DNA of 64,000 nt, from contig NZ_JASJUU010000010.1 of assembly GCF_030125375.1 (NCBI RefSeq), positions 47,830 to 111,829 on the forward strand, given 5' to 3'. Position numbers and translations under genes: made by a program. The stretch comes from Pseudoalteromonas umbrosa (GTDB taxonomy: Bacteria > Pseudomonadota > Gammaproteobacteria > Enterobacterales > Alteromonadaceae). Positions 26,901-34,667 of the stretch are shown here, in pieces; positions within the stretch are counted from its first letter, which is position 1, and each line of letters starts with the position of its first letter. Below the pieces are notes generated by a model. That model searched no databases, had not been told where the DNA came from, and saw only the letters and a program-made list of their open reading frames with translations.

Positions 26901-27060
26901 GATTGCTGAAGATCAATTAAACTGTACAAAAGACTCGTTGCTGAACTCTATTTTGCATATGCATAACAACCGTATGTTTAAAGCTTATGGTCGTGAGCAA
27001 GAGTTAGTAATACACGATTTAATGCGTCGTAAATACTTCTCAGCAGATAAAAAATCGTAA
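23914..27060 (+). CDS. lanB: LanB-like lantibiotic dehydratase, full length
   Basis: A 1048-residue class I dehydratase that uses glutamyl-tRNA to activate and then eliminate water from Ser/Thr of the precursor. The N-terminal glutamylation domain starts with FFVIRTPRLALEQL and carries the family motif RMCSRPTPFGLFSG near residue 88. The C-terminal elimination domain (SpaB_C, from about 770) shows EWLSLKIYSG, DKWFFIRYGDPDWHIRLRF and a conserved MSLVESLFMLDSR segment. Both halves are fused as in NisB-type enzymes rather than split as in thiopeptide clusters. The start is ATG 23914 after GGAG. With LanC it defines a class I lanthipeptide-type pathway. Confidence 0.93.
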   Translation: MSSKQLKNDKFFVIRTPRLALEQLVAFGDDNQDTNTLLSAWLATPGVEEAIYLASPSLLERIEQWRTKPDSKQGKKVAHALIKYMVRMCSRPTPFGLFSGIHQGQIDSQTTLTPAQHVKDTRKTRLDMFYLSALKEHFIKHASRSEHLTYKPNSSHYFIAEQCRYIETYLSDDTMQYRLSAVESDEYFKFALELAKPGLSFHELVARFLAHYEDAEQEEVENYIQDLIDEGVLLADIPLPLTGESPDQALLKSIEGIKELDAADKLATALSQIEQLDNNRSGEITPYKQLLSHLESLPVKAQENKLFQSDIYRAFEQCQISEMEIKRVQKQLEVISGLTITSSKSALSQFMTQFNSRFEGQFVPLDVILDDESGIGISTETGYEAPLVAGLNLARSGSNQNTAPEISMIDSIVERALSLPENRGKDCIVLKSKELKSKINNKDAVKSFPYSFATMLSLYQDDRGNPIYKFNGCYGPSAANLLGRFCHLDSQLKASVTEHLAQEQAHNEDVIFAEVVHMPEGRPGNVIARPHLRQYEIVFMADSALSDEYQIPLSDLHVWVEGQKVKLWSKRLNKQVVPRLSSAHNYSARSLSAYKFLCMLQHQEGRAPHFSMPSSTERAAFVPRVMLDNLILSEKVWRIERSELEAISKKGQFNREQLDSLMQKYQLDAQVSFAMADNVLQLDIRNPDMFAILLGETKGQTTVELKEVLTSNYRSRVVDSEGRHYNNEVIVPFFNEHAAVHSHYSDDPYANITATPIKRRFSAGSEWLSLKIYSGNSLVEQLLTDELLPLIEQNSELYDKWFFIRYGDPDWHIRLRFHGEPSLLCGQLLPRLNALLDPKIESGELHKVELMTYEREVERYGGPESMSLVESLFMLDSRLIAQTCGLIDEYGEDVRWRVALACTHRLFNLFEYSDESRFALVSQLREGFGREFNESSTLRKQLGNRYRDYQQQLDDDFDKLVPENAADCDEVQSAILAILEQWQGSAAPVIEVLNRLIAEDQLNCTKDSLLNSILHMHNNRMFKAYGREQELVIHDLMRRKYFSADKKS

Positions 27061-27074
27061 AATCATTTATGATT

Positions 27075-27103
27075 AAAAAAGCGCTCAACTGAGCGCTTTT
27101 TTT
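27075..27103 (+). terminator. Intrinsic terminator after lanB
   Basis: AAAAAAGCGCTC (27075-27086), loop AACT, GAGCGCTTTTTTT: perfect stem with T-run, closing the exporter-lanC-lanB group. Confidence 0.93.
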
Positions 27104-27170
27104 GTGCTTTGTCGCAGGGCGCACTAGAGTTGAATGCAAGCAAACTAATTTCAGTTAAGAAAGGAGTGAA

Positions 27171-27692
27171 ATGATGCGGACGCTAAAATGGCTTGTGTGT
27201 GCAATCTGTTTCTACAATCCGCTTGCTTGGGCGGCTGAACTAGCTAAAGAGTTGAGTGTGTTTTCACCCTATTTAGGGACTTGGCAAGCCCGTTTTAGCA
27301 TGGCGGCAGATGCGCCTGCAGTGGAGGATGTCAGCCGCTGGGAGCGGGCGCTTAATGGCACGGCTATTCGGACTTTACACTCAATCAATCAGGGTGAATA
27401 TGGAGGCGAGTCGCTGATCTTTTGGGATAAGCAAAAGCAGTCCTTGGTATTTTATTATTTTACGACAGCAGGCTTTTATACCTCTGGGCGAATTGAGGTG
27501 ATCAGTGAATATGAATTTGCCGCTTATGAGCAAGTTGTGGGCGACCAAAACGGCATTACCCAAGTGAAGTCTACAAGCCGCTTTAAAGAGGGTCAGTTCA
27601 GTGTCGCAACTCAATACTTTAAGCAAGGTAAGTGGACAGCGCCGCAAACACGTATTTATACGCCGAGCAAAAAGGCTGTGGTCTTTAAATAA
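27171..27692 (+). CDS. Secreted lipocalin-like protein, function unknown
   Basis: A 173-residue protein with a signal peptide (about 1-21, cleavage after LAWA). The mature part starts with LSVFSPYLGTWQARF and runs as alternating strands (RTLHSINQGEYGGESLIFWD, SLVFYYFTTAGFYTSGRIEV), the pattern of DUF1579/lipocalin-type beta barrels in which a GTW motif opens the barrel. ATG 27171 has AAGGAG at 27161-27166. Its stop overlaps the next start (TAATG), so it is translationally coupled to the RNA ligase-like gene. Confidence 0.75.
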   Translation: MMRTLKWLVCAICFYNPLAWAAELAKELSVFSPYLGTWQARFSMAADAPAVEDVSRWERALNGTAIRTLHSINQGEYGGESLIFWDKQKQSLVFYYFTTAGFYTSGRIEVISEYEFAAYEQVVGDQNGITQVKSTSRFKEGQFSVATQYFKQGKWTAPQTRIYTPSKKAVVFK

Positions 27693-28216
27693 TGGTAGGA
27701 AAACGGCTGTTTTTTGGTATTGGCTTAGCACCTGAGCAAACGGCGCATATTCAACACTGGTTAGATACCTCTGTCATCGCCACTAAAGCGTCGACACTGC
27801 CGCGTAATTGGCATCTGACATTGGCATTTTTAGCGCAGACAGACGCTAGCGCTGAAGAAAAAGTGATCGAATTTGCCCACAGTTTGGTGCAGCCACCTTT
27901 TCAATTGCGTTTTGATAGCACGGGATATTGGTCGCACAACGGACTATTTTATTTGCGGCCCGATCACATTAATGAGGCGTTGTGCGGTATTGCAGAGCCT
28001 TTGCGCAACTGTGGGGAAGCGCTGGGCTTGTATCGTAACCCCTATCCATTTGCTCCTCATATCACCTTGTTTCGCGGGCTTAAAGCTGAGCCGTCAGTAC
28101 GGACACCCATAGAGCCTTTTACCTTAGACGTCACTGAGTTTCATCTTTATCACTCACACACGCTTGAGGATGGTTTGCACTATACGCCAATTCACTCTTT
28201 TGCGCTTAGTCCTTAA
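27692..28216 (+). CDS. thpR: RNA 2',3'-cyclic phosphodiesterase (2'-5' RNA ligase family, ThpR)
   Basis: A 174-residue 2H phosphoesterase. The two catalytic HxT motifs are HLTLAF (about 34-39) and HITLFRG (about 122-128), set in the usual internally repeated fold, and the protein starts with the KRLFFGIGL strand. The family opens 2',3'-cyclic phosphates on RNA; its cellular role is poorly known. ATG 27692 overlaps the preceding stop by one base. The 3' end overlaps by 11 bases the convergent lysozyme-like gene. Confidence 0.92.
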   Translation: MVGKRLFFGIGLAPEQTAHIQHWLDTSVIATKASTLPRNWHLTLAFLAQTDASAEEKVIEFAHSLVQPPFQLRFDSTGYWSHNGLFYLRPDHINEALCGIAEPLRNCGEALGLYRNPYPFAPHITLFRGLKAEPSVRTPIEPFTLDVTEFHLYHSHTLEDGLHYTPIHSFALSP

Positions 28217-28856
28217 AACGCGCAAGTGCTTTGGTTAAAAGGAAATGGCCAAGTCGCTTTAGCAAACCTACAGAGTCGCTTTGTGCGAATAAACGTGCTG
28301 TTGCTTGATTGCGTGCGGCGCTGACATGCTTGCGTCGGCACTCTGTGGCGGCAAGCTGCCAGTTTTCATGGCGAATGGCTTGTAGTAGGTTTGGCCAAGC
28401 TCGGCTTAAGTTGGGCGTGCCTAAATTATAGGCCATATCGAGTAATGCTAATTGCACATTTGATGGCATGCGGCGAAATGGCACATAGCCGTTCTTTGCG
28501 CTAAAGAGGGTGCCCAGTTCAGTTTCGAATTCTGCAATCTTGCTTTCCAGTAACTTTACGCATGCTTGCTGTGGTAAATACAGTTTGCATTGGGATTCAT
28601 ACCAGCTTGCTAAGCGCCCCGATGGCAATTTGGCAATGCGTTCAAACTCTTGAATTTTTGCTGCGCGACTTGCGGCTTTTTGTGTCGATTTTTCACGCAG
28701 AGGGAGCTTGCTGAGCGCTTTAGCACTGGTAATATGAAAGCCAGCTCCCAAGGTAACATTACCGCGGGTATCGACGTATAAATGGGCAATGACCCCTTCA
28801 TATAAACAAATGTGTTTAGCCGCTTTTCGGCGGTTTACTGAGTTAAGTTGGAACAA
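28206..28856 (-). CDS. T4-lysozyme-like (GH24-type) muramidase
   Basis: A 216-residue protein with the T4 lysozyme catalytic triad in exact spacing: Glu in LYEGVIAHLYVD, Asp nine residues later and Thr six after that (GNVTLGAGFH). A later LLDMAYNLGTPNLSRAWPNL helix matches the C-terminal lobe. It should cut the glycan backbone of peptidoglycan. The N terminus is short with no signal peptide. The start is TTG 28856, overlapping the upstream gene by 22 bases, so it is translated with it. No phage structural genes lie nearby, so this may be a domesticated endolysin or an antibacterial toxin. Confidence 0.8.
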   Translation of the reverse strand: MFQLNSVNRRKAAKHICLYEGVIAHLYVDTRGNVTLGAGFHITSAKALSKLPLREKSTQKAASRAAKIQEFERIAKLPSGRLASWYESQCKLYLPQQACVKLLESKIAEFETELGTLFSAKNGYVPFRRMPSNVQLALLDMAYNLGTPNLSRAWPNLLQAIRHENWQLAATECRRKHVSAARNQATARLFAQSDSVGLLKRLGHFLLTKALARFKD

Positions 28857-29542
28857 TTCGCAACCTTTTTGACTTCCGACGCTTTATTAACTGTGTAGCA
28901 TTGCTTGAGCAAAGAGCAATAGCAAGTGTTTACTTCAATATCATGGGCTATCTCACCAATTTTTTCCCACAAATTATTATTAAATTTGCTGCGTACCATA
29001 GAAAATAAGACTAAATCATTGCCATCAGCCAATAGAGAGTTGTTTGGGTTGCTTGTGACATACCAGCCAAATTGCTTGAGATAGTTAATATCCCCATTAT
29101 CGGATTGAATTTCTTTTAGTGCATCTCGATAAGCATTGAGGCTGCAGCAATCGTTTAAGAGCTCAACGAGGGTATCGTATTGCTCACCCTGATATGCAAA
29201 GTGCATGGATTTTATAAGTGCAGGGCCTGTGCCTGAGTTTTTGACTTTGACAGTCATATGGGCGCGCTCAGCTTCGATATCATAGTCGCTATAACTGACT
29301 TGTAACCAAGGCCAAGTTTCTGCGTAAAGTTGTCGCTCAGCTGCGGTCACTTGCTCTTGAGCTGCTTTGGCTTGCATGTAAGTGGCATAAAAGGAGGCGG
29401 CGGAAATTAAAATCGCACACAGGGCTAAAATGCTGTTCATTTTTGAACGCGATAATTTTAGCTTGAATCGGGGTGGCTTAAGCCGCGGGGCTTCTTTTTG
29501 TTGATGTTGTTCTTCTATTTTCTGGTCGTGTTCAGATGACAT
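28835..29542 (-). CDS. Membrane-anchored protein of unknown function
   Basis: A 235-residue protein from ATG 29542, chosen over an in-frame ATG 21 bases upstream because AAGGAA lies just ahead. It has a charged, Lys/Gln/Glu-rich cytoplasmic start (1-33), one membrane helix (about 35-55, MNSILALCAILISAASFYAT), a short coiled coil and a ~160-residue outer part with a beta strand rich section (AHMTVKVKNSGTGPALIKSM). That part contains several Cys (NDCCSLN, NTCYCSLLKQC, ANCSN), suggesting disulfides. Located between mltD and the lysozyme-like gene, it may be an accessory or inhibitor of one of these wall enzymes; this is a guess from position. Confidence 0.7.
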   Translation of the reverse strand: MSSEHDQKIEEQHQQKEAPRLKPPRFKLKLSRSKMNSILALCAILISAASFYATYMQAKAAQEQVTAAERQLYAETWPWLQVSYSDYDIEAERAHMTVKVKNSGTGPALIKSMHFAYQGEQYDTLVELLNDCCSLNAYRDALKEIQSDNGDINYLKQFGWYVTSNPNNSLLADGNDLVLFSMVRSKFNNNLWEKIGEIAHDIEVNTCYCSLLKQCYTVNKASEVKKVANCSNLTQ

Positions 29543-29563
29543 GGTAAATTCCTTTTTATGCAC

Positions 29564-30841
29564 TTATGGGGCGGTTAAAAATAAAGTGAGCTCTTTACCA
29601 ATTTGCAGTGTTGAGCTTGATAGCGCATTCCATTGTTTTAGCTTATTTACTGACACATTAAATTGCTTGGCAATGCGCCATAAGCTATCACCAGACTTAA
29701 CAGTATAAGTGTAATGTTGATCGGCCAGTACGGGCAATACCAGTTGCTGGCCGATGCGTATAGTATCGGATCGCAATTGATTAAATGATTTAAGCTGCCT
29801 CACACTGAGCTCGTAATTAGCGGCAATCACACTCAGGCTGTCGCCACGACGCACTGTGTAGGTTTGCCATTGATTACTTGGCATAGTCGGGAGGTTTTTG
29901 GCATAAGCTTGAAACTGTTGGGCTTTATCGACAGGTATAATGAGTCGATTGGGGCCACCGAGCAAAGCGGGAAATCGCGCATATCCGGTATTAAGTTCAG
30001 CCAGCATAGACCACTGTGGATCTCTGTCTAAAATGGTGGCGGCCGGTAAAGAAACTGTGGTGATGGCTGGGGTGTTAGCAATGGCGGGAAAGGGCATTAA
30101 CTTCTGTTTGAGTAATTGCGTGGCAGCGATAAGTTTCGGAACATAGTGACGTGTTTGGCGCGGTAGCTGTAACGCAAAAAAATCTGTTGATTTTCCTGCT
30201 TTACGGTTATTTTCTATGGCCCTTAATACTCTCCCTTCCCCTGTATTATAAGCCGCAACAGCGTGATACCAGTTGCCGTCAAAGCGCTTGTGTAAGTAGG
30301 TTAAAAAATCAAGCGCGACACGGGTAGAGTCAATGAGATCTTGGCGTCCATCGTACCAAGGATTGATCTCAATACCATAGTGTTTAGCGATTAAAGGCGT
30401 CAGTTGCCACAATCCTGAGGCGTGCTTATGTGAATAGGCTTGCATATCAAAGTCAGTTTCAATCAATGGCATTAATGCAAGTTCAATTGGTAAACCGCGC
30501 TTTTCTATTTCAGTCACAATGTAATACAGCAGGGGGCCTGCTCGTTGACTGATGGTATCCATGTAATTTGGGTGCTGAAGATACCAATTAACGCGTCGTA
30601 TTACCCGAGGGTGACTTGAGGGGGCAAAGCTAATTTGCTGGCGGATCCGCTGCCAGATATCTTCTTCATGGATTGGCGCTGTTGGAAAAGGCTGCGCCTT
30701 GATCACGTCTGTCTGAGTTTGAATTTGGGTTGGTTTAATATGTGTTTGTTGGTCAGAAGCATCAGCTTGTACAGCATCTTGCGTCGTCTGGCAGGCCGTA
30801 AGAGATAAAAAGCAGGCAATGAGAAACGGTCGTTTTAGCAT
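29564..30841 (-). CDS. mltD: Membrane-bound lytic murein transglycosylase D with two LysM domains
   Basis: A 425-residue lipoprotein that cleaves peptidoglycan with formation of 1,6-anhydromuramic acid. The lipobox LTAC places the lipid Cys at residue 17. The transglycosylase domain (about 90-240) has catalytic Glu128 in ALMPLIETDFD, SGLWQLTP and the late AVAAYNTGEGRV motif. Two LysM domains follow (about 326-370 and 377-421; YTVRRGDSLSVIAANY and YTVKSGDSLWRIAKQF). E. coli MltD has a similar layout. The next gene on the strand begins about 20 bases downstream. Confidence 0.95.
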   Translation of the reverse strand: MLKRPFLIACFLSLTACQTTQDAVQADASDQQTHIKPTQIQTQTDVIKAQPFPTAPIHEEDIWQRIRQQISFAPSSHPRVIRRVNWYLQHPNYMDTISQRAGPLLYYIVTEIEKRGLPIELALMPLIETDFDMQAYSHKHASGLWQLTPLIAKHYGIEINPWYDGRQDLIDSTRVALDFLTYLHKRFDGNWYHAVAAYNTGEGRVLRAIENNRKAGKSTDFFALQLPRQTRHYVPKLIAATQLLKQKLMPFPAIANTPAITTVSLPAATILDRDPQWSMLAELNTGYARFPALLGGPNRLIIPVDKAQQFQAYAKNLPTMPSNQWQTYTVRRGDSLSVIAANYELSVRQLKSFNQLRSDTIRIGQQLVLPVLADQHYTYTVKSGDSLWRIAKQFNVSVNKLKQWNALSSSTLQIGKELTLFLTAP

Positions 30842-31017
30842 AGCGGCACCGAGTTGTTATTATTCTTATCACGCTATTTTATAAGTTAGTGAAATAAATA
30901 CACAAGTTAAAATAATTGGGACATAGGGAGCCAATGAGATAGTTTCTGTTTATTTTTTGAACTAAACTGGGTTTGAGTGCGTTTAAGTAAGTAGTTCCAT
31001 TGTTGAGAGGTGTTTTT

Positions 31018-31314
31018 ATGGATCGCACAGAATTGAAAGAGCAATTTGAACATAGCTATATGGATCCGGTCATACTCAGTTATGCAGACTCAAACCATTA
31101 TCTTGCTGGTGGTTTAGATGTGTTGGGTAACTATCATTTGATAACCGATAAGAAAGGTAAAATCGTTACTTATAACTCGTTGCGAGAGGCTGAAGTTGAG
31201 CTGGCAGACCTGGGCGCGACGGAAGCCACGCTTGATATGGAAACTGCCTATGACGAGATGGTGGGCAGCGTCAGTGACGGACATTGTCGATTTAAACTAC
31301 CACTCGTTCACTAA
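31018..31314 (+). CDS. Small protein, probably DUF6482 type
   Basis: A 98-residue protein from ATG 31018 (AGAGG at a suitable distance; an in-frame TTG at 31000 lacks one). The pattern HYLAGGLDVLGNYHLITDKKGKIVTYNSLREAEVEL followed by TAYDEMVG is what I recall of DUF6482 proteins, common in marine gammaproteobacteria. No signal peptide or membrane segment. Monocistronic; role unknown. Confidence 0.6.
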   Translation: MDRTELKEQFEHSYMDPVILSYADSNHYLAGGLDVLGNYHLITDKKGKIVTYNSLREAEVELADLGATEATLDMETAYDEMVGSVSDGHCRFKLPLVH

Positions 31315-31340
31315 GAAAGGGTAGGGGCGCTGTGCCCCAG

Positions 31341-33326
31341 CTACAGCTGCCCTAAAAGAGATAGTGTGACAACGGGGTCGACTCGCTCATCAATACGTCG
31401 AGTCCCGGTGTATTTTCCAAGTCTATTGTCATCGAAGTAGTGCTGTATATAACTATACTTTGCCGTGTTTAGGGTTGCGACAGCACCACGCACTCGCAGC
31501 CGTCGGGATAGTTGATACTCCGCAAAAGCGCTGAGCTCTATTTGGTCCTTTTCAAGGTATAGTTCATCAACGTAATAATTGGTTTCAATGAGTGGAAGAT
31601 AGATATCTACCCCCCAGCTGTAGACACTGGTGTCTTGACGAAATTCAATCGATGCATCGTGCGGGGTGAGCCCGTCGGTGGGACGTTGTCCAGTTAATGG
31701 GTCATCAAATCGGGCATTTGCAAAATCATAGCTTAAGTTAAACTGACTGCCGGTTAGCCATAGACTAGTATCCCATGTTGCGCTGAGTGCACCGCCTAGC
31801 TTTTGCGCGGCACCGGCATTACCTATCATGGAGTTGCCATTGGGCAGCTGTATAAACTCATGAATGTCTTTTTGCCATTGATGATACAGGTTTAAATTGA
31901 AAAATAAGCCATCAAATAATTGCACATTGAATTGCGTTGCAAACTCGGTGAATTGACTCGGCCTCAGTGATAAGTTGCCAGATTGAGTGCGATTAAACTC
32001 CGCATCTTGGCTTTGCACAAAATCATCGAAATCGAGCTGATCGACCTGATGCTGGGCTGTTATTGTCATATCCCAAGTGGACTGAGGGTCATAGCTGAGC
32101 CTAATTAGCGGCTTAATAAATCCCAATTGGGCTTTATGGTTTTGGTTGGCGCGGCTCTTAAGGACGGTACGCTCTGTATTTAGGCGGGTATACAGCTGCC
32201 ACTGCTGATTTATTTCGCTGGAGATAGCGGCATATGGTTGATATCTGATTTCACTCACTTGCGCCTGTTCAAAGTCCCCGTCGTTGTTCGTCATGGCATC
32301 CAGTTGGTTGCGACTGATCTCAATACCAAATTCAGGTGAATAAGCGATATTTGGCAAAGTGATATTGAGTTGAACCACCTGTTCTTGTTGTGTTTTGTGC
32401 TGTTGGTAGGGCGCTGCGACGGCAGCGTGATCAAAAGTGGCACTGTGAATATGCTCTAATTTTCGGTTGTGTAGTGCGACGACCTGCCATTGGTTTTTGT
32501 GACGACTTTCTTTTTGCCAGTCCACAGTCATTTCATATTCAGAACGAGATTCTGATTCATCCAATTGCCATAAAAAAGGGCTGCTGTTGTCTCTGGTTTG
32601 CTCGATTTGAAAATAATCCAGAACGGCTTTGGTTGAAAAAACAAGGCGGCTGTCGGTGAGATCAGGTTGACTGGTCAGCGACAATAGCCGGCCATTGCGT
32701 TTTTCAAAAAACGCTTCATGACCTTGCTCTAACATGCTGCCAAATGCGTCTATCTCTTGAAATTTTGAGGTCGATTGGCTGCGATCATCTTGATAATGCA
32801 GATTAAGCTGATGCTGCCAGTCTGCACTGGGTAGGGCGATTTGCGCAGCCAATTCGCTAGGGCGATAGGCGTGATAAGCGGAGGTCAACTTACTTCTGGC
32901 TTGCCAGTGTGCGCCAAGTTTGGGTGAATGCGTGATGATATTGACTAATTGGTTAAATTGGCTTGCAGTACTAAAAGGATGGCCTGCACTGTATAGGTGA
33001 ATGGCTGCGATTTGGTCACTGGGTAATTGCCTTAAAATATCAGACAGTGATTCAGACTTAGAGACCGCGTTTGCGCCATTGATAAGCACGTTCCCCCCTG
33101 CGGCACTTAGTCCGCGTTGAGCGTTACTTTGCACTAGCGTAAAGCCGGGTAATTGGTTCACTTTCTCCAATGCATTTTGCCCGTGTAACGCATGCAGATT
33201 GTCATTGTCATAGTATGTTGCAGCAAACTGTTGCTTGTGTGTGGTTGTATTGCTTGCTGCGGCAGTGGTACTGAATGCATTGGCGTAAAAACCAAGTAAT
33301 ACCATGGTTGAGAAATAGGCTTTCAT
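31341..33326 (-). CDS. TonB-dependent receptor-like outer-membrane protein
   Basis: A 661-residue protein with a signal peptide (about 1-24, ending TTAAAS). A plug-like domain follows: ALEKVNQLPGFTLVQSN, GNVLINGA, LSDILRQLPSDQIAAIHLYS are typical of TonB-dependent receptor plugs. From about residue 130 it alternates aromatic-ended strands of a beta barrel to a terminal VDPVVTLSLLGQL strand. It is shorter than classical siderophore receptors and has no STN signalling domain. A LytTR membrane regulator gene lies 160 bases upstream on the same strand, possibly its regulator. Confidence 0.78.
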   Translation of the reverse strand: MKAYFSTMVLLGFYANAFSTTAAASNTTTHKQQFAATYYDNDNLHALHGQNALEKVNQLPGFTLVQSNAQRGLSAAGGNVLINGANAVSKSESLSDILRQLPSDQIAAIHLYSAGHPFSTASQFNQLVNIITHSPKLGAHWQARSKLTSAYHAYRPSELAAQIALPSADWQHQLNLHYQDDRSQSTSKFQEIDAFGSMLEQGHEAFFEKRNGRLLSLTSQPDLTDSRLVFSTKAVLDYFQIEQTRDNSSPFLWQLDESESRSEYEMTVDWQKESRHKNQWQVVALHNRKLEHIHSATFDHAAVAAPYQQHKTQQEQVVQLNITLPNIAYSPEFGIEISRNQLDAMTNNDGDFEQAQVSEIRYQPYAAISSEINQQWQLYTRLNTERTVLKSRANQNHKAQLGFIKPLIRLSYDPQSTWDMTITAQHQVDQLDFDDFVQSQDAEFNRTQSGNLSLRPSQFTEFATQFNVQLFDGLFFNLNLYHQWQKDIHEFIQLPNGNSMIGNAGAAQKLGGALSATWDTSLWLTGSQFNLSYDFANARFDDPLTGQRPTDGLTPHDASIEFRQDTSVYSWGVDIYLPLIETNYYVDELYLEKDQIELSAFAEYQLSRRLRVRGAVATLNTAKYSYIQHYFDDNRLGKYTGTRRIDERVDPVVTLSLLGQL

Positions 33327-33485
33327 CGAGAGTTGACGTCCATTTTAAACTGACTTGCTGAGTCTATTGAAATAAATCAATCTATTACTATCAATAGCCT
33401 AGGGATAGCTGGTGGGTTTTTGGGACGAATGGACTGGGATTGTTCACTCGTCCCTATGGGCTTGGGACGAATGTAATGTTGAAGG

Positions 33486-34238
33486 TTAAGCGACGTTTTT
33501 TAACTTGGCTCTTAATACCGGTTTAAATGCTTTGCTCAGCGCTACTGATTGACCACTTTTTAGTAGCACTAAACCGCTACCGGACGGTTTTATATGTATG
33601 CGTTCAACGTAATCTAAATTTACTAAGTGTGAGCGGTGCGTGCGAATAAATTGTGTATCTGGGAGTTGTTGTTCGATTTGCTTTAACGTGATCCGCTTTA
33701 AGTAATGGTGTTGCTCAGTATGTAACTCAACATAATTGCTGGCTGAGTTGATGTGAGTGATATCACTAAAGCGTAACCGCGCCATGGTACTGCCAGTTTC
33801 CACTTCTAATGTATTGTGATGAAGGGATTGCTCGGTGCGTAAAAACGTGTGCCAAAGATAGCTTAAAACAAACAACACCAGTGGATGGGAAGGTGCAAAG
33901 TACAGCATGGTGTAAGGGATGGCATCGCATAACACCCAGAAGTCAAAAATGGCTTGGTAGGTCATTGAAATACATAACATCAAGGCTAGGATGCAGATAA
34001 ATTTTTGCTTAGTTAGGCGGTTTGCTTCATGGTGCTGTGTGAGGAGACGAAAAACCACGGGTGTTAATAAATACCAAATTCCCCACTCTTGTAAAGCCCA
34101 CCAAGGGCGATTATTAATCTCATCAGCCGGTGGCATGGCCCAATCATAAAGCACATAAGTGGCAGACATGAAGAAGATAAAGGCACTCCACCCAGCAAAG
34201 GAGATGAGCCATTCCTTTTTAAGTTGTGCTGTCATCAT
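33486..34238 (-). CDS. LytTR-family membrane-bound transcriptional regulator
   Basis: A 250-residue protein with about four membrane segments in the first 135 residues (SFAGWSAFIFFMSATYVLY, WYLLTPVVFRLL, FICILALMLCISMTYQAIF, HPLVLFVLSYLWHTFL). The C-terminal LytTR DNA-binding domain (about 148-248) contains DITHINSASNYVELHT, HYLKRITLKQIEQQL and FIRTHRSHLVNLDYVERI. There is no receiver domain, so it senses through the membrane part instead of phosphorylation. The next gene downstream is the TonB-receptor-like gene. Confidence 0.88.
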   Translation of the reverse strand: MMTAQLKKEWLISFAGWSAFIFFMSATYVLYDWAMPPADEINNRPWWALQEWGIWYLLTPVVFRLLTQHHEANRLTKQKFICILALMLCISMTYQAIFDFWVLCDAIPYTMLYFAPSHPLVLFVLSYLWHTFLRTEQSLHHNTLEVETGSTMARLRFSDITHINSASNYVELHTEQHHYLKRITLKQIEQQLPDTQFIRTHRSHLVNLDYVERIHIKPSGSGLVLLKSGQSVALSKAFKPVLRAKLKNVA

Positions 34239-34667
34239 ATAACCCTGAATCAGAAACGCAGTGATAGTGTACGCGAATAATTTAATTTGCCTATATAAAG
34301 TGGTGGCATTTTAACCTATTCACTATCCAAATACGCACCGAAAGCAAGCCCCCTCAGGACGATGAAGGTAAAGCAGTTCGCCTCCATGTTGCACCGTGAT
34401 TTGTGTTGAGTGCGGGATTTGTGGCGTTAAGCACTTGGCTCACGGTTGCTATTTTAGCCTTTAGAGCGGCAACAATCAGACCGTCTCTCATTCTACGTTA
34501 CGAGTAGCAAACACAGCCAGCGTGGTGAGCGTTGGCTGTTTGACTTTAAATGGGGTCTTTTGACACTGCAAGGTGTCAATTATTTATACAAATTTACACT
34601 TGAATAGTCTTCAATGTTTCGACTAGAATACCCTTAAATTTCGAATCGAAACTTATGTGAAAGATAA
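34239..34667. other. Divergent intergenic region with hairpin and operator-like palindromes
   Basis: It separates the LytTR gene from the DeoR-family gene. Visible are an imperfect hairpin ACAGCCAGCG / CGTTGGCTGT (34513-34539), the inverted repeat TTGACAC-TGCAAG-GTGTCAA (34560-34579) and the 13-base palindrome TTTCGAATCGAAA (34639-34651). No gene seen. Confidence 0.6.
34639..34651 (+). promoter_or_regulatory. Candidate operator of the DeoR-family regulator
   Basis: TTTCGAATCGAAA is a perfect 13-base palindrome 17 bases before the regulator's start; a half-like GTTTCGAC lies at 34616-34623. DeoR/GlpR proteins often read TTCGA-containing inverted repeats, so autoregulation of the regulator-glmS operon is plausible. 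Confidence 0.5.
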
